Shown here: positions 45,262 to 54,530 of the stretch, in pieces
Numbering within the stretch: position 1 is the first letter of the stretch
Layout: each line of letters starts with the position of its first letter
Source of the DNA: Lacinutrix sp. Hel_I_90
GTDB taxonomy: Bacteria > Bacteroidota > Bacteroidia > Flavobacteriales > Flavobacteriaceae
NCBI RefSeq assembly: GCF_000934685.1
Contig: NZ_JYNQ01000001.1
Span: 3,137,501 to 3,201,500 of the forward strand
Length of the DNA stretch: 64,000 nucleotides
Direction of reading: 5' to 3'
Notes under the pieces: generated by a model
What the model saw: the letters and a program-made list of their open reading frames with translations, nothing else
Told to the model about the DNA's origin: nothing
Databases searched by the model: none
Translations under genes and position numbers: made by a program

Positions 45262-46926
45262 ATGAGATTCGGATTGAGCATATTTTTAACGGTATTACTT
45301 TTTAATTGTAAAGCACAAAATACGGTATCGACCGGAAAACCTTCAGGTATTGAATCGGTTATTGCTACCAGACCTAAATTAGTAGTTGGAATCGTTATTG
45401 ACCAAATGCGATATGATTATCTGACACGGTTTTATGAAAAGTATGGCACTGACGGATTTAAACGCCTAGTAAATGATGGTTTTAATTGTAAAAACAATCA
45501 TTATAATTATATTCCTACCTATACGGGCCCAGGGCATGCGTCTATTTATACGGGCACCACACCAAAAAATCACGGTGTGATTGCTAATAATTGGTATGAT
45601 AAATTTGAAAAAGAAACGGTCTATTGTGCAGGAGATCCTAATGTTTTAGCTGTTGGGACTGATTCTGAATATGAGCGTATGTCTCCTCACCGCATGAAAA
45701 CCACAACGTTTGGAGATGAGAACAGATTATTTACACAGTCTAAAGGAAAAACCATTGGTGTTTCTATTAAAGATCGCGGTGCCATTTTACCAGCAGGACA
45801 TGCTGCAAATGGGGCGTTTTGGTTTAGAGGAAGGGAAGAAGGTAACTTTATTACCAGTACTTATTATATGAATGAATTGCCGCAATGGGTTCAGGATTTT
45901 AATAGTTCTGATGTTGCTGAAAGTTATTTAAAGGTATGGAATACCTTGTATGCTATTGAGAGTTATACTGAAAGCGGAAGTGATTTAAACACGTTTGAAG
46001 CTGGTTTTAATGGAAAAGATACCGCTACATTTCCCTATGACCTAGCAGCTTTAAAAGATGAAAATGCAGGTTTTGATATTATTAAGGCGTCCCCTTACGG
46101 TAATAGTATTGTTGCCGATTTTGCAATAGCAGCACTGGATGGCGAGCAATTAGGACATGATGCAATTACAGATGTTTTAACAGTTAGTTTTTCTAGTACA
46201 GATTATATCGGCCATAATTTTGGAGTGAATTCTAAAGAAATACAAGATACTTATTTACGGTTAGATCAAGATTTAGCGCGCTTGTTTAACGCCTTAGATA
46301 CTAAGGTTGGAGTAGGTGAGTACACTGTTTTTTTAACTTCAGATCATGGTGCTATTGATGTGCCGGGTTATTTGCAGAGTGTTAAGATACCATCCGGTTA
46401 TTTTGACGGAAGAGCTTTCAGTAGTCAATTAAATACTTTTATGTTACAGCAATTTAATGCGTCTGATTTAATAGAGAACATTAGTAATAACCAACTGTTT
46501 TTAAATAAAGAAAAACTTGATTCTTTAAATATAGAACTCGATGAAGTACAAAACGCTTTAGTTAATGAATTGATTAATTATAAAGCTATTGATAAGGTGT
46601 TTTCAGCAGAAGCAATGCAAACCTCTAATTATACGAAAGGCATTGAAGCCTTGTTGCAAAATGGTTACCATCAAAAACGCTCTGGAGATATACTCTACGT
46701 TTACGATCCAGCTGTGATTAGCTATCCAAAAACAGGCTCGACACATGGTTCTGGTTTAAGTTATGACACGCATGTGCCCTTATTGTTTTATGGTCAAGGT
46801 ATTAAAAAAGGTAGTACATTAGTAAAAACTGAAATCACAGATATAGCACCAACCATTTCTGCTTTATTGGGGATTGGTTTTCCTAATGGCGCAACAGGGC
46901 AGGTTTTGGAATTTGTGGTTGATTAA
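45262..46926 (+). CDS. Alkaline phosphatase family protein, PafA-type
   Basis: This 554-residue secreted metallophosphatase has a signal peptide (to about CKAQN, residue 20). Metal ligands and the nucleophile appear in PafA order: IVIDQMRYDYL (D47), the nucleophile Thr in PTYTGPGHASIYTGTTP (T88), STDYIGHNFG, LTSDHGAIDVPGYL and TGSTHGSGLSYDTHVPLLFYG. PafA is a periplasmic phosphate-irrepressible, broad-specificity phosphatase in flavobacteria. Exact substrate and phosphate regulation cannot be read here. It is monocistronic and convergent with the acyl-CoA-binding protein gene. Confidence 0.9.
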   Translation: MRFGLSIFLTVLLFNCKAQNTVSTGKPSGIESVIATRPKLVVGIVIDQMRYDYLTRFYEKYGTDGFKRLVNDGFNCKNNHYNYIPTYTGPGHASIYTGTTPKNHGVIANNWYDKFEKETVYCAGDPNVLAVGTDSEYERMSPHRMKTTTFGDENRLFTQSKGKTIGVSIKDRGAILPAGHAANGAFWFRGREEGNFITSTYYMNELPQWVQDFNSSDVAESYLKVWNTLYAIESYTESGSDLNTFEAGFNGKDTATFPYDLAALKDENAGFDIIKASPYGNSIVADFAIAALDGEQLGHDAITDVLTVSFSSTDYIGHNFGVNSKEIQDTYLRLDQDLARLFNALDTKVGVGEYTVFLTSDHGAIDVPGYLQSVKIPSGYFDGRAFSSQLNTFMLQQFNASDLIENISNNQLFLNKEKLDSLNIELDEVQNALVNELINYKAIDKVFSAEAMQTSNYTKGIEALLQNGYHQKRSGDILYVYDPAVISYPKTGSTHGSGLSYDTHVPLLFYGQGIKKGSTLVKTEITDIAPTISALLGIGFPNGATGQVLEFVVD

Positions 46927-46962
46927 TTATAGGGCATAACAAAAAACCGTTACCAGAAGTGA

Positions 46963-47229
46963 CTACTTACGGTATAAAAAATAATTTTTCACCAAATCAA
47001 TATAGGCTTGTTTGGCTTCGTCTTCTGAAATTTGCTGTATTTGAAAGAGTGCGTTCGTTTTAAACGCATTAATAATTGGGGTTCTACTACTGGGTCTTTC
47101 GTAATTATTTGTGGCCTTTTTATAATAGGCATACAAACGAAGCAAAAAATCTGCAGGGAAAGGTTCTGTATGTGCATTTATGCGCTCTACAGCATCTTCA
47201 AATTCGATATTTATCTCTTTTGAAGTCAT
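46963..47229 (-). CDS. Acyl-CoA-binding protein
   Basis: This 88-residue four-helix ACBP-like protein has the LLRLYAYYKKAT motif and a late KQAYIDLVKNYF helix. The conserved Trp region of typical ACBPs (KWxAW) is not obvious, so it is somewhat diverged. It binds acyl-CoA esters and probably feeds or protects acyl chains for phospholipid synthesis. The stop is followed by the convergent phosphatase gene. Its start shares one base with the psd stop, so the genes are co-transcribed. Confidence 0.78.
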   Translation of the reverse strand: MTSKEINIEFEDAVERINAHTEPFPADFLLRLYAYYKKATNNYERPSSRTPIINAFKTNALFQIQQISEDEAKQAYIDLVKNYFLYRK

Positions 47230-47879
47230 TACATTTCGGCAATAATACTTTCACCACCACGAACTTTTTGATTCAGTTCTACTTTGATGTTGGTACCTAT
47301 AGGTAAATATAAATCTACTCGTGATCCAAATTTTATAAATCCAGAATCACTTCCTTGAGTGACTAATTCCCCTTCTTTTGCATAATTAACAATACGCTTA
47401 GCCAGTGCACCGGCTATTTGGCGATATAAAACTTTACCATAGCTTTTACTCTCTATTACGACCGTTGTGCGTTCATTTTCTTCACTGGCTTTGGGGTGCC
47501 ATGCGACTAAGTATTTTCCGGGGTGGTATTTGCTAAAAGCAATTTTTCCTGCGATTGGATAACGGGTAACATGCACATTTATAGGCGACATAAACACGCT
47601 TACCTGTAAACGTTTGTCTTTAAAATATTCCTTTTCAAAAACTTCTTCAATCACCACGACTTTACCATCAACGGGTGAGACTACAGCGTGATCTCCACTA
47701 AATAAGTTTCGTTTTGGATTTCTAAAAAATTGAAGGATTAGAAATAAAAAGATTCCAGATATCGCAAATAAAAGATATTGAAGCCACGATACATATATAA
47801 ACCTATCTACAAGTAATACTAAGGCAATGACTATAATAAAAGTAATTACAACTATTTTATGACCTTCTTTATGAAACAT
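47229..47879 (-). CDS. psd: Phosphatidylserine decarboxylase (short form)
   Basis: This 216-residue protein has an N-terminal membrane region (two short hydrophobic stretches to about 50) and the decarboxylase core: SPVDGKVV, FMSPINVHVTRYP and the self-processing site in SGFIKFGSRVDLYLP. Cleavage before the Ser of that site creates the pyruvoyl group. It makes phosphatidylethanolamine, the main lipid in this phylum. It is coupled to cdsA (11-base overlap) and to the acyl-CoA-binding gene. Confidence 0.93.
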   Translation of the reverse strand: MFHKEGHKIVVITFIIVIALVLLVDRFIYVSWLQYLLFAISGIFLFLILQFFRNPKRNLFSGDHAVVSPVDGKVVVIEEVFEKEYFKDKRLQVSVFMSPINVHVTRYPIAGKIAFSKYHPGKYLVAWHPKASEENERTTVVIESKSYGKVLYRQIAGALAKRIVNYAKEGELVTQGSDSGFIKFGSRVDLYLPIGTNIKVELNQKVRGGESIIAEM

Positions 47880-48690
47880 ATTGAACTATTGTTAAAAATA
47901 AATATATAAACGGTGCCGCAAAAATAATACTATCAAAACGGTCTAATAGGCCGCCGTGGCCTGGCATAATTACACCACTGTCTTTTACATTGGCTTGACG
48001 TTTAAATTTGGATTCTATGAAATCGCCAACTGTACCAATCACACTAATAATTACCGCTAGAGTAAGCCAGTTATTAAAACTTAATGTTTCTGTAAAGGTA
48101 GTAATAAAATAGCTTGCAATGCAGGCAAATAATAATCCGCCAAGAAAGCCTTCAACTGTTTTTTTAGGCGAAATACTAGGAAATAATTTTTGCTTACCAA
48201 ATTGCCTTCCTATTAAATATGCAAAGGTATCGTTAACCCACACAAGGATAAAAGAACCTAATAAAAGCTTTGGAGTATACTCATTTTTATAATTTGCAAT
48301 TAATATTAAAAAAACAAAAGCACTAGATAAGTAAAAGGTGGTTAATATAAAGCGTTTAGATTCAAATAAAGGAATTACTTTTTCTGAAAATAAATCCTTA
48401 ATTAATAGTAACTGCACGAAAATAGTGATCACATGTAAAATACTGGTTGCTTCCCTTAAACCTTCTGTAGAATTCATTAGGGACTGCCAGTAGCCAAAAA
48501 TGAAATAGAGGATAGTAAATACGATATAAGGCATAAAGCTTTTAAGTTGGATGAGCCTATTAAACTCTACCAAGCAGATGATCCCAAAGATGAAAAACAC
48601 AACAATTGCCGCATGCTCATTTAACAACGACGTTAAGAGTATTGTAATATAAAGTAACCCAGATAAGGCTCTAGTAGCTGTTTCTTTCAT
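47869..48690 (-). CDS. cdsA: Phosphatidate cytidylyltransferase
   Basis: This 273-residue inner-membrane enzyme has several transmembrane helices and the family signature near the C-terminus, ESKFKRQANVKDSGVIMPGHGG followed by LLDRFDS. It makes CDP-diacylglycerol from phosphatidate and CTP. It lies between the LUD-domain gene (3-base gap) and psd (11-base overlap), giving a lipid-synthesis group. No pssA gene is in the window. Confidence 0.94.
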   Translation of the reverse strand: MKETATRALSGLLYITILLTSLLNEHAAIVVFFIFGIICLVEFNRLIQLKSFMPYIVFTILYFIFGYWQSLMNSTEGLREATSILHVITIFVQLLLIKDLFSEKVIPLFESKRFILTTFYLSSAFVFLILIANYKNEYTPKLLLGSFILVWVNDTFAYLIGRQFGKQKLFPSISPKKTVEGFLGGLLFACIASYFITTFTETLSFNNWLTLAVIISVIGTVGDFIESKFKRQANVKDSGVIMPGHGGLLDRFDSIIFAAPFIYLFLTIVQYVS

Positions 48691-48693
48691 TAA

Positions 48694-49299
48694 TTATAAG
48701 TCTTCAAGTAGCAACAAATATAAGTTTTTTGTAGCACTGCCATAACTTAAAAAGTCTTTTTCAGCAACATCCTTAAAGTGTTTGATAGTCGTGATGTTAG
48801 TAGGGATTTTTTTTGTGTTTCTGTTTTTGATTTGGCGTAAACCTTCTCCAATATTTGTTACAATTTGACTAGTAGTCGCAAAAACGATAAAATTATTAGG
48901 AAATTCTATTAGCTTTTTTTCGGCAATTTGTAAAGAGGAAACTAAAATGGAGCCATCGTTTGAAATCAAATTTTCACAAGTGGTAAAAAAATACGTAGCT
49001 TCATTTAGACTGCCTAAATTTAGATTGGCATCTTTAAATTTAGCTTTTAATTTTTCGTCGTAGAAGTAGCCTGATTGTTCTAGCCAATTGTTTTCTTCAA
49101 GAATGTGATTAATGTTTTCGTGGACTTCATTAAGGCTTTCGCAATAGAGAAACTTCCCGCCATTAGCTTTAAAGTTTATTGTAAAACTTTCGTCTATTGG
49201 GAGTTTTACAGGAGGCATATGCTTACCCCTGTCTAGATTTTTTATTTCTTCTTTCTCCTTATTAGATTTAGAACGAAAAATGTTTCTAAATATGCTCAT
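48694..49299 (-). CDS. LUD domain (LutC/YkgG-like) protein
   Basis: The 201-residue form starting at 49299 (MSIFRNIFRSKSN) is preferred. The frame is open to 49341, but that codon lies inside the -7 box TATATTTG (49346-49339), and the extra 14 residues are unlike a normal start. The LUD fold is suggested by ANGGKFLYCES, TYFFTTCENLISNDGSI and IVFATTSQIVTNIGEGL. In other phyla LutC works with LutA/LutB in lactate use, but here the gene stands next to ftsH and cdsA, so its role is probably different. It is the first gene of the lipid unit on this strand. Confidence 0.82.
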   Translation of the reverse strand: MSIFRNIFRSKSNKEKEEIKNLDRGKHMPPVKLPIDESFTINFKANGGKFLYCESLNEVHENINHILEENNWLEQSGYFYDEKLKAKFKDANLNLGSLNEATYFFTTCENLISNDGSILVSSLQIAEKKLIEFPNNFIVFATTSQIVTNIGEGLRQIKNRNTKKIPTNITTIKHFKDVAEKDFLSYGSATKNLYLLLLEDL

Positions 49300-49338
49300 G
49301 TATTGTTTGCTATTAACCTGAAAAATTTGGGTATTTCT

Positions 49339-49346
49339 CAAATATA
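49339..49346 (-). promoter_or_regulatory. -7 promoter box TATATTTG of the LUD-cdsA-psd unit
   Basis: An exact TAnnTTTG on the minus strand starts immediately past the ftsH terminator. It is about 40 nt from the chosen start at 49299, giving a leader of roughly 33 nt. It supports that start codon. Confidence 0.5.
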
Positions 49347-49387
49347 AAAAATCTCAAATTAACAAAGGTTGTTATTTTGAGATTTTT
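49347..49387 (-). terminator. Intrinsic terminator after ftsH
   Basis: A 17-bp stem with one mismatch (AAAAATCTCAAA... with ...TTTGAGATTTTT) and a 7-nt loop is followed on the minus strand by T-rich sequence. Confidence 0.82.
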
Positions 49388-49409
49388 AATATTGTTGATA
49401 GAAAACGAC

Positions 49410-51410
49410 TTATTTTTTATCTTCTTTTTCTTCTTTCTCTATTTTCTCTACTTTTTCGTCCTCTTTTTCGCCTTCTTTTAGTATTTCATTTTCTGGCATA
49501 CTAAACGGTCTTTTTCCTAAGATTTCTTCCAGATCATCTTTGAAAATCACCTCACGCTCTATAAGTCTTTCCGCTAATTTATCTAAAACATCTCTTTTAG
49601 ATTCTAATAGATTTACCGCACGTTTGTATTGTGTTTCTACGATATCTTTTATTTCATTATCAATAAGTTCTGCTGTTTTTTCACTGTATGGTTTTACAAA
49701 GCCATTTTCACCTGCAGGATCATAAAAAGTGATGTTTCCAACTTTTTCATTCAAGCCATAGATCATAATCATTGCTTTGGCTTTTTTGGTCACATTTTCC
49801 AAGTCACTTAAAGCACCCGTTGAAATTTCATTGAAAATAATTTTTTCTGCAGCACGCCCTCCCATAGTAACACAAATTTCATCTAAAAACTTGCTCGTTC
49901 TGGTAATGTAAGCTTCTTGTGGTAAATACCATGCCGCACCAAGTGAACGACCTCTAGGAACAATGGTTACTTTTACTAAAGGATCTGCATGTTCTAAGAA
50001 CCAGCTTACTGTTGCATGACCAGCTTCATGGTAGGCAATCGTTTTCTTTTCTTCAACAGAAAATAAGTTGCTACGTTTTTCTAATCCGCCAACAATTCTG
50101 TCTACAGCATCTAAGAAATCTTGTTTTTCAACTGCCTTTTTATTTTTTCTTGCAGCAATTAATGCCGCTTCGTTACATAAATTAGCAATATCTGCACCAG
50201 AAAAGCCCGGTGTTTGCTTAGATAAGAAATCGATATCTAAACCTTCTGCTTTTTTTAACGGTCTTAAGTGCACTTCAAAAATAGCACGACGCTCTGTTAA
50301 ATTTGGTAGATCTACATAAATCTGTCGATCAAAACGGCCAGCACGCATAAGTGCTTTATCTAAAATATCTGCTCTGTTTGTGGCAGCGATAACAATTACG
50401 TTTGTGTTTGTGCCAAAGCCATCCATCTCTGTTAAAAGTTGGTTTAAGGTGTTTTCACGTTCGTCATTACTTCCCGACATTGCATTTTTACCACGAGCAC
50501 GACCTATAGCATCAATTTCATCTATAAAAATAATAGCCGGTGATTTTTCTTTAGCTTGTTTAAATAAATCTCTAACACGAGAAGCACCAACACCTACGAA
50601 CATTTCAACGAAATCTGAACCAGATAATGAAAAGAAAGGTACTTTAGCTTCACCTGCAACGGCTTTTGCTAATAAGGTTTTTCCTGTTCCAGGAGGGCCA
50701 ACTAAAAGCGCTCCTTTTGGTATTTTACCGCCAAGTGAGGTGTATTTTTCAGGATTTTTAAGGAAATCTACAATTTCTTGTATTTCTTCTTTTGCACCTT
50801 CTAAACCGGCAACATCTTTAAAAGTCGTTTTTACTTTTGTGTTTTCATCAAATAGCTTGGCTTTAGATTTTCCGATATTAAAAATCTGTCCACCAGCACC
50901 GCCTCCGGCACCGCCAGACATTCTGCGCATGATGAAAATCCAAACAGCGATTAAAAGAATAAAGGGTAAGAAATTAATTAATAAGTCGCCAAAAGTGCCA
51001 CTCTCTGTTTCGAATTCGTAATTAGTAGTTAAATTGTTTTCTTTAATGATTCTTTTAAACTCTTCTTCAAAAATCTCCTGGCTACCATATTCGTAATAGT
51101 AGTTTGGAACAGCAGCACCAAATACCGAAACCGAACGCTCTGCCGCTTTTTTGTGTGTAGCGTCATCCTTTGCTTCTTTTGTAAGGAATATTTTTACTTT
51201 TTTAGAGTTTTGTACAACTTTAAAGTTTTTAATATCTCCCTTTTCGAGGTATTCAAAAAATTCAGAAGTATTTATTTTACTCGAATCGTCTGGACCATTA
51301 TTAAAAAAGAATTGAGAAAATATTAGTGCCAATATTAAGCCTCCTGAAATCCAATATGGATTGAATTTTGGTTTCTTAGGTGCTTCTTGTTTTTTATTTT
51401 TTTCTGCCAT
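49410..51410 (-). CDS. ftsH: ATP-dependent zinc metalloprotease FtsH
   Basis: This 666-residue inner-membrane AAA+ protease has two transmembrane helices (about 17-37 and 150-170) around a periplasmic segment. The AAA domain holds GPPGTGKT (about 238-245), [12 protein letters not shown] and the second region of homology. The metalloprotease domain has HEAGH at about 461-465. It degrades membrane and short-lived cytoplasmic proteins. The C-terminus ends in a Lys/Glu-rich tail (about 635-666) typical of Bacteroidota. It follows rsfS by 9 bases and is ended by its own terminator. Confidence 0.96.
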   Translation of the reverse strand: MAEKNKKQEAPKKPKFNPYWISGGLILALIFSQFFFNNGPDDSSKINTSEFFEYLEKGDIKNFKVVQNSKKVKIFLTKEAKDDATHKKAAERSVSVFGAAVPNYYYEYGSQEIFEEEFKRIIKENNLTTNYEFETESGTFGDLLINFLPFILLIAVWIFIMRRMSGGAGGGAGGQIFNIGKSKAKLFDENTKVKTTFKDVAGLEGAKEEIQEIVDFLKNPEKYTSLGGKIPKGALLVGPPGTGKTLLAKAVAGEAKVPFFSLSGSDFVEMFVGVGASRVRDLFKQAKEKSPAIIFIDEIDAIGRARGKNAMSGSNDERENTLNQLLTEMDGFGTNTNVIVIAATNRADILDKALMRAGRFDRQIYVDLPNLTERRAIFEVHLRPLKKAEGLDIDFLSKQTPGFSGADIANLCNEAALIAARKNKKAVEKQDFLDAVDRIVGGLEKRSNLFSVEEKKTIAYHEAGHATVSWFLEHADPLVKVTIVPRGRSLGAAWYLPQEAYITRTSKFLDEICVTMGGRAAEKIIFNEISTGALSDLENVTKKAKAMIMIYGLNEKVGNITFYDPAGENGFVKPYSEKTAELIDNEIKDIVETQYKRAVNLLESKRDVLDKLAERLIEREVIFKDDLEEILGKRPFSMPENEILKEGEKEDEKVEKIEKEEKEDKK

Positions 51411-51419
51411 GAAATGGAT

Positions 51420-51791
51420 TTAAAATTTTGATTCGATTATGGTGGTTTTTGCATCTCCCCAAAGACTTTCAATGTCATAATACTCGCGAATGTGTTTTTG
51501 GAAAACATGAACCACTACATTTACATAATCCATTAAAATCCACTCAGCGTTGTCTTCACCTTCAATATGCCAAGGCTTGTCTTTTAGTTCTTTGCTAACT
51601 TTTTTCTGGATCGAGTTAACAATAGCATTAACCTGAGTGTTAGAGGTACCTTCACAAATAACGAAATAATCGCAAACGGTATTTTCAATCTCTCTTAAAT
51701 CTAGAATATTTATTTCTTTTCCTTTTACATCTTCAATGCCACCAATTATTGTTGTAATTAGTAAATCTGCGTTTGCTTGTTCTTTAACCAT
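51420..51791 (-). CDS. rsfS: Ribosomal silencing factor RsfS
   Basis: This 123-residue protein of the RsfS/Iojap family has the core TIIGGIEDVKGKEINILDLR, CDYFVICEGTSNTQVNAI and GEDNAEWILMDYVNVVVHVFQ. It binds ribosomal protein L14 and blocks subunit joining under starvation. A -7 box TAACTTTG (51819-51812 on the minus strand) precedes its start. It is probably co-transcribed with ftsH. Confidence 0.95.
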   Translation of the reverse strand: MVKEQANADLLITTIIGGIEDVKGKEINILDLREIENTVCDYFVICEGTSNTQVNAIVNSIQKKVSKELKDKPWHIEGEDNAEWILMDYVNVVVHVFQKHIREYYDIESLWGDAKTTIIESKF

Positions 51792-51811
51792 TAATTAGAT
51801 TTAATTTGTGC

Positions 51812-51819
51812 AAAGTTAT
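51812..51819 (-). promoter_or_regulatory. -7 promoter box TAACTTTG of rsfS-ftsH
   Basis: Exact TAnnTTTG match, about 20 nt from the rsfS start codon. Confidence 0.5.
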
Positions 51820-51896
51820 TATTTTTTGGTTCTTTATACTTTAAATTAATCATAAGATTTTGCAATTTATTTTAACTACGAAGATAACCAATTTAT

Positions 51897-52628
51897 ATGC
51901 GTATAATCAAACTTGATGCCATCGATTCTACAAACACGTTCTTGAAAGAGATTAGCAGTGCAGATGCACTTGAAGATTATACCGTTGTTATCGCCAAAGC
52001 ACAAACTAAAGGCAAGGGGAGAATGGGTAATGAGTGGAACTCTAAATCATCAAAAAACCTTACTTTTAGTGTGTTTAAGCACCTTCATGGGGTGTCATTT
52101 GAGCGCCAATTCTATCTCAGTATAGTCACAGCTTTAGCAATAACTAAAACACTGGAGGCTTATAATATATCTAAATTGTTTGTGAAATGGCCTAACGACA
52201 TTTTGTCAGCAGACAAAAAAATAGCGGGTATTTTAATTGAAAATGTCATTAAACAAAACAAGCTTGCTCACAGTATTATTGGCATTGGCTTAAATGTTAA
52301 TCAAATTGAATTTGAGCATTTACCGCGTGCCTCTTCTTTAAAAAAAATTAGTGGAAAAACCTTTGATTTGGATGAAGTACTCCAACACTTATTAATAAAT
52401 TTAAAGTATTATTTTTCGCTTTTAGAATCTGGAGAAATAGAAATGCTAAAACACACCTATGAAGCTCAGCTTTTTAGAAAAAATAAACCTTCAACATTTG
52501 AAAACGTTGAAGGTGAATTATTTTCTGGATTTATTCAAGGTATTTCTAATACAGGAAATCTAATCGTTTTATTAGAAGATGCCATTATTAAAGAGTTTAG
52601 CTTAAATGAAATAAAGTTACGTTACTAA
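51897..52628 (+). CDS. birA: Biotin--[acetyl-CoA carboxylase] ligase
   Basis: This 243-residue monofunctional BirA has no N-terminal HTH, so it has no repressor function. The biotin/adenylate site is AQTKGKGRMGNEWNSKSSKN; KWPNDILSADKKIAGILIEN and GIGLNVNQ follow. It attaches biotin to the carboxyl carrier protein. Its stop overlaps the stop of the opposite SRPBCC gene by four bases (CTAA). Confidence 0.94.
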   Translation: MRIIKLDAIDSTNTFLKEISSADALEDYTVVIAKAQTKGKGRMGNEWNSKSSKNLTFSVFKHLHGVSFERQFYLSIVTALAITKTLEAYNISKLFVKWPNDILSADKKIAGILIENVIKQNKLAHSIIGIGLNVNQIEFEHLPRASSLKKISGKTFDLDEVLQHLLINLKYYFSLLESGEIEMLKHTYEAQLFRKNKPSTFENVEGELFSGFIQGISNTGNLIVLLEDAIIKEFSLNEIKLRY

Positions 52629-53020
52629 AAAGCAGTACGCATATTTGTCGCTAGAGTCTCAATAAATTTACTTATTGGACCTTTTATCATCATGGCCATC
52701 ATCGCATTAAATTCGCCTTCAAAATTTAATTGTACTTCGCTGGTATTGGCATCAATTTCTGTGATATTTCCAATCAAAGAAAAATCTATTTTGCCCCCAG
52801 CAGCTCCTAAAACAATTTTATTTGGTGGTATAGCTTCTTTCTTTTTAAGTACGATTTCTGGCATGCCTTTTAAAGCAAAAAGAAATTTTTCCTTGTCTAT
52901 AACTTCAAATTTACTAATGTTTTCGGGCATTAGAGATTCGAAATTTTCAATAGTATTTAAAAAATCGAAAGTTTCCTGAGCAGATTTTTGTAGTGTTACT
53001 TTTTGTGATTCTAAGTTCAT
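52625..53020 (-). CDS. SRPBCC (START-like) family protein
   Basis: This 131-residue polyketide-cyclase/START-like protein has a typical start VTLQKSAQETFDFLNTIENFESLMP and a C-terminal amphipathic helix, GPISKFIETLATNMRTAF. It probably binds a hydrophobic ligand. It stands 69 bases downstream of pyrE on the same strand and is likely transcribed with it. Function is unknown. Confidence 0.82.
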   Translation of the reverse strand: MNLESQKVTLQKSAQETFDFLNTIENFESLMPENISKFEVIDKEKFLFALKGMPEIVLKKKEAIPPNKIVLGAAGGKIDFSLIGNITEIDANTSEVQLNFEGEFNAMMAMMIKGPISKFIETLATNMRTAF

Positions 53021-53089
53021 TCTATATAGCTTATTAGTTGGTGTTTACTTGATTGTGTTGACTAATTTAAAACAATAGTATGGTCACAA

Positions 53090-53734
53090 TCAATTCGCAT
53101 GCCATGCGCCAGGATTGGCATTCCAATCGGCTAAAGTTTTTAATTGTTCTTGAGAAATATAATTCGCTTCTGCTGCTTCAAGAAGTAAGTTTTCGTAGTT
53201 ACTTAAAGTATTTAGTTCTATGTGTTCAGCTTCAAAATTTTGTTTGGCGATATCAAAATCATAGCTAAAGATGGCAAGCATTCCTTTTACATTCACATTT
53301 GCTTCTTTTAAAGCTCTAACCGCATTAAGACTGCTTTTTCCTGTGCTTATCAGGTCTTCAATAACAACTACATTTTGTCCGCTTTCAAGGAAACCTTCAA
53401 TTTGATTTTGTCTCCCATGACTTTTAGCTTCTGGTCTTACGTATACAAAGGGCAGGCCAAGATACTCCGCTACTAGCATGCCAATGCCTATTGCTCCTGT
53501 TGCTACACCTGCTATAACATCTGGTCTCCCGTAATGTTGTTCAATAAATTTACTCATTTCCTCACGTATATAATTTCGAATTAGAGGAAAAGAGAGTACA
53601 ATACGGTTGTCGCAGTAAATTGGAGATTTCCAACCTGAAGCCCATGTAAAAGGATCTTCCGGATTTAATTTAATTGCGTTTACTTGAAGTAAAACTTTTG
53701 CGGCTTGTCTGGCAATGTGTTTATCGAAAATCAT
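53090..53734 (-). CDS. pyrE: Orotate phosphoribosyltransferase
   Basis: This 214-residue enzyme attaches orotate to PRPP in pyrimidine synthesis. NPEDPFTWASGWKSPIYCDNR is near the N-terminus. The PRPP-binding motif VVVIEDLISTGKSSLNAV is at about 120-137. The start codon lies only five bases after the perfect -7 box at 53747-53740, so the message may be leaderless. Confidence 0.96.
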   Translation of the reverse strand: MIFDKHIARQAAKVLLQVNAIKLNPEDPFTWASGWKSPIYCDNRIVLSFPLIRNYIREEMSKFIEQHYGRPDVIAGVATGAIGIGMLVAEYLGLPFVYVRPEAKSHGRQNQIEGFLESGQNVVVIEDLISTGKSSLNAVRALKEANVNVKGMLAIFSYDFDIAKQNFEAEHIELNTLSNYENLLLEAAEANYISQEQLKTLADWNANPGAWHAN

Positions 53735-53739
53735 AGTTG

Positions 53740-53747
53740 CAAAAATA
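53740..53747 (-). promoter_or_regulatory. -7 promoter box TATTTTTG five bases before the pyrE start codon
   Basis: Exact TAnnTTTG match on the minus strand, followed by CAACT and the ATG. It would imply a leaderless or near-leaderless transcript. Confidence 0.5.
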
Positions 53748-53860
53748 ACAATAATTTCATTTTTAAGTATTATTTGATTGCATAAAAAAATATCTTTTTA
53801 AGATATAAGAAACTAAATCAAAAAATAATACTTTTACCAACACTAACTGTTCGACATACT

Positions 53861-54445
53861 ATGATGTATCGTATTTTTGTAAACGACAAGCCTATTATTT
53901 TAACAACGGAAGTTGAAAAAGAAACTGATTTTAAAAATTTTTTATTGAAGGGTGTTGATATGGAGCAAGTAATCAACGCTTTAAAGAAGAAAAAAATAAG
54001 GCATGTACGGTTAATTCATCATAATAAAGATACCATTTTAAAAAAGTTTCTAAAAAAGTTGCCTAATGTTATTGCTGGTGGCGGCAAAGTATATAATAAA
54101 AACAAGTCCGTTTTATTTATTTACAGAAATGATAAATGGGATCTACCTAAAGGAAAAGCTGAAGGAAAGGAAACTATAGAAAGAACAGCGATAAGAGAGG
54201 TTGAAGAAGAAACAGGAGTTAAAGGGTTGAAAATTGAAAAACCATTAGAGACCACTTATCATTTGTTTAGACGTAATGGTAAGCTTAAAATAAAAATCAC
54301 GTATTGGTTTGAAATGTCTACAGACTACGAGGGAACACTTTTGCCACAAGAGAATGAAGGGATTACAAAAGTAGAATGGCTAAATAAGCAAGACTCAGAA
54401 GACGCCTTAGAGAATTCTTATGCTAATATTAAGCTGTTGATTTAG
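53861..54445 (+). CDS. NUDIX hydrolase
   Basis: This 194-residue protein has a complete NUDIX box, with G98, E104 and R112-E113-x2-EE around GKAEGKETIERTAIREVEEETG. An N-terminal extension of about 65 residues with KKLPNVIAGGGKVYNKNKSVLFIYR leads into the NUDIX fold. It hydrolyses a nucleoside diphosphate linked to another moiety; substrate unknown. Start could be the second codon (M2). Confidence 0.92.
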   Translation: MMYRIFVNDKPIILTTEVEKETDFKNFLLKGVDMEQVINALKKKKIRHVRLIHHNKDTILKKFLKKLPNVIAGGGKVYNKNKSVLFIYRNDKWDLPKGKAEGKETIERTAIREVEEETGVKGLKIEKPLETTYHLFRRNGKLKIKITYWFEMSTDYEGTLLPQENEGITKVEWLNKQDSEDALENSYANIKLLI

Positions 54446-54530
54446 AAGGTTATTTATTAATCTATCTTATTTTTTTAAAATTAGCAGCCCCTTTTTTCTT
54501 AGCCATTAAGTAGGCTGATGAAAATAGTTT

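Noticed and set aside
50380-51021. 213-codon plus-strand frame antisense to ftsH
   Set aside because: The ftsH frame contains all family motifs here; the antisense frame is a by-product of codon use.
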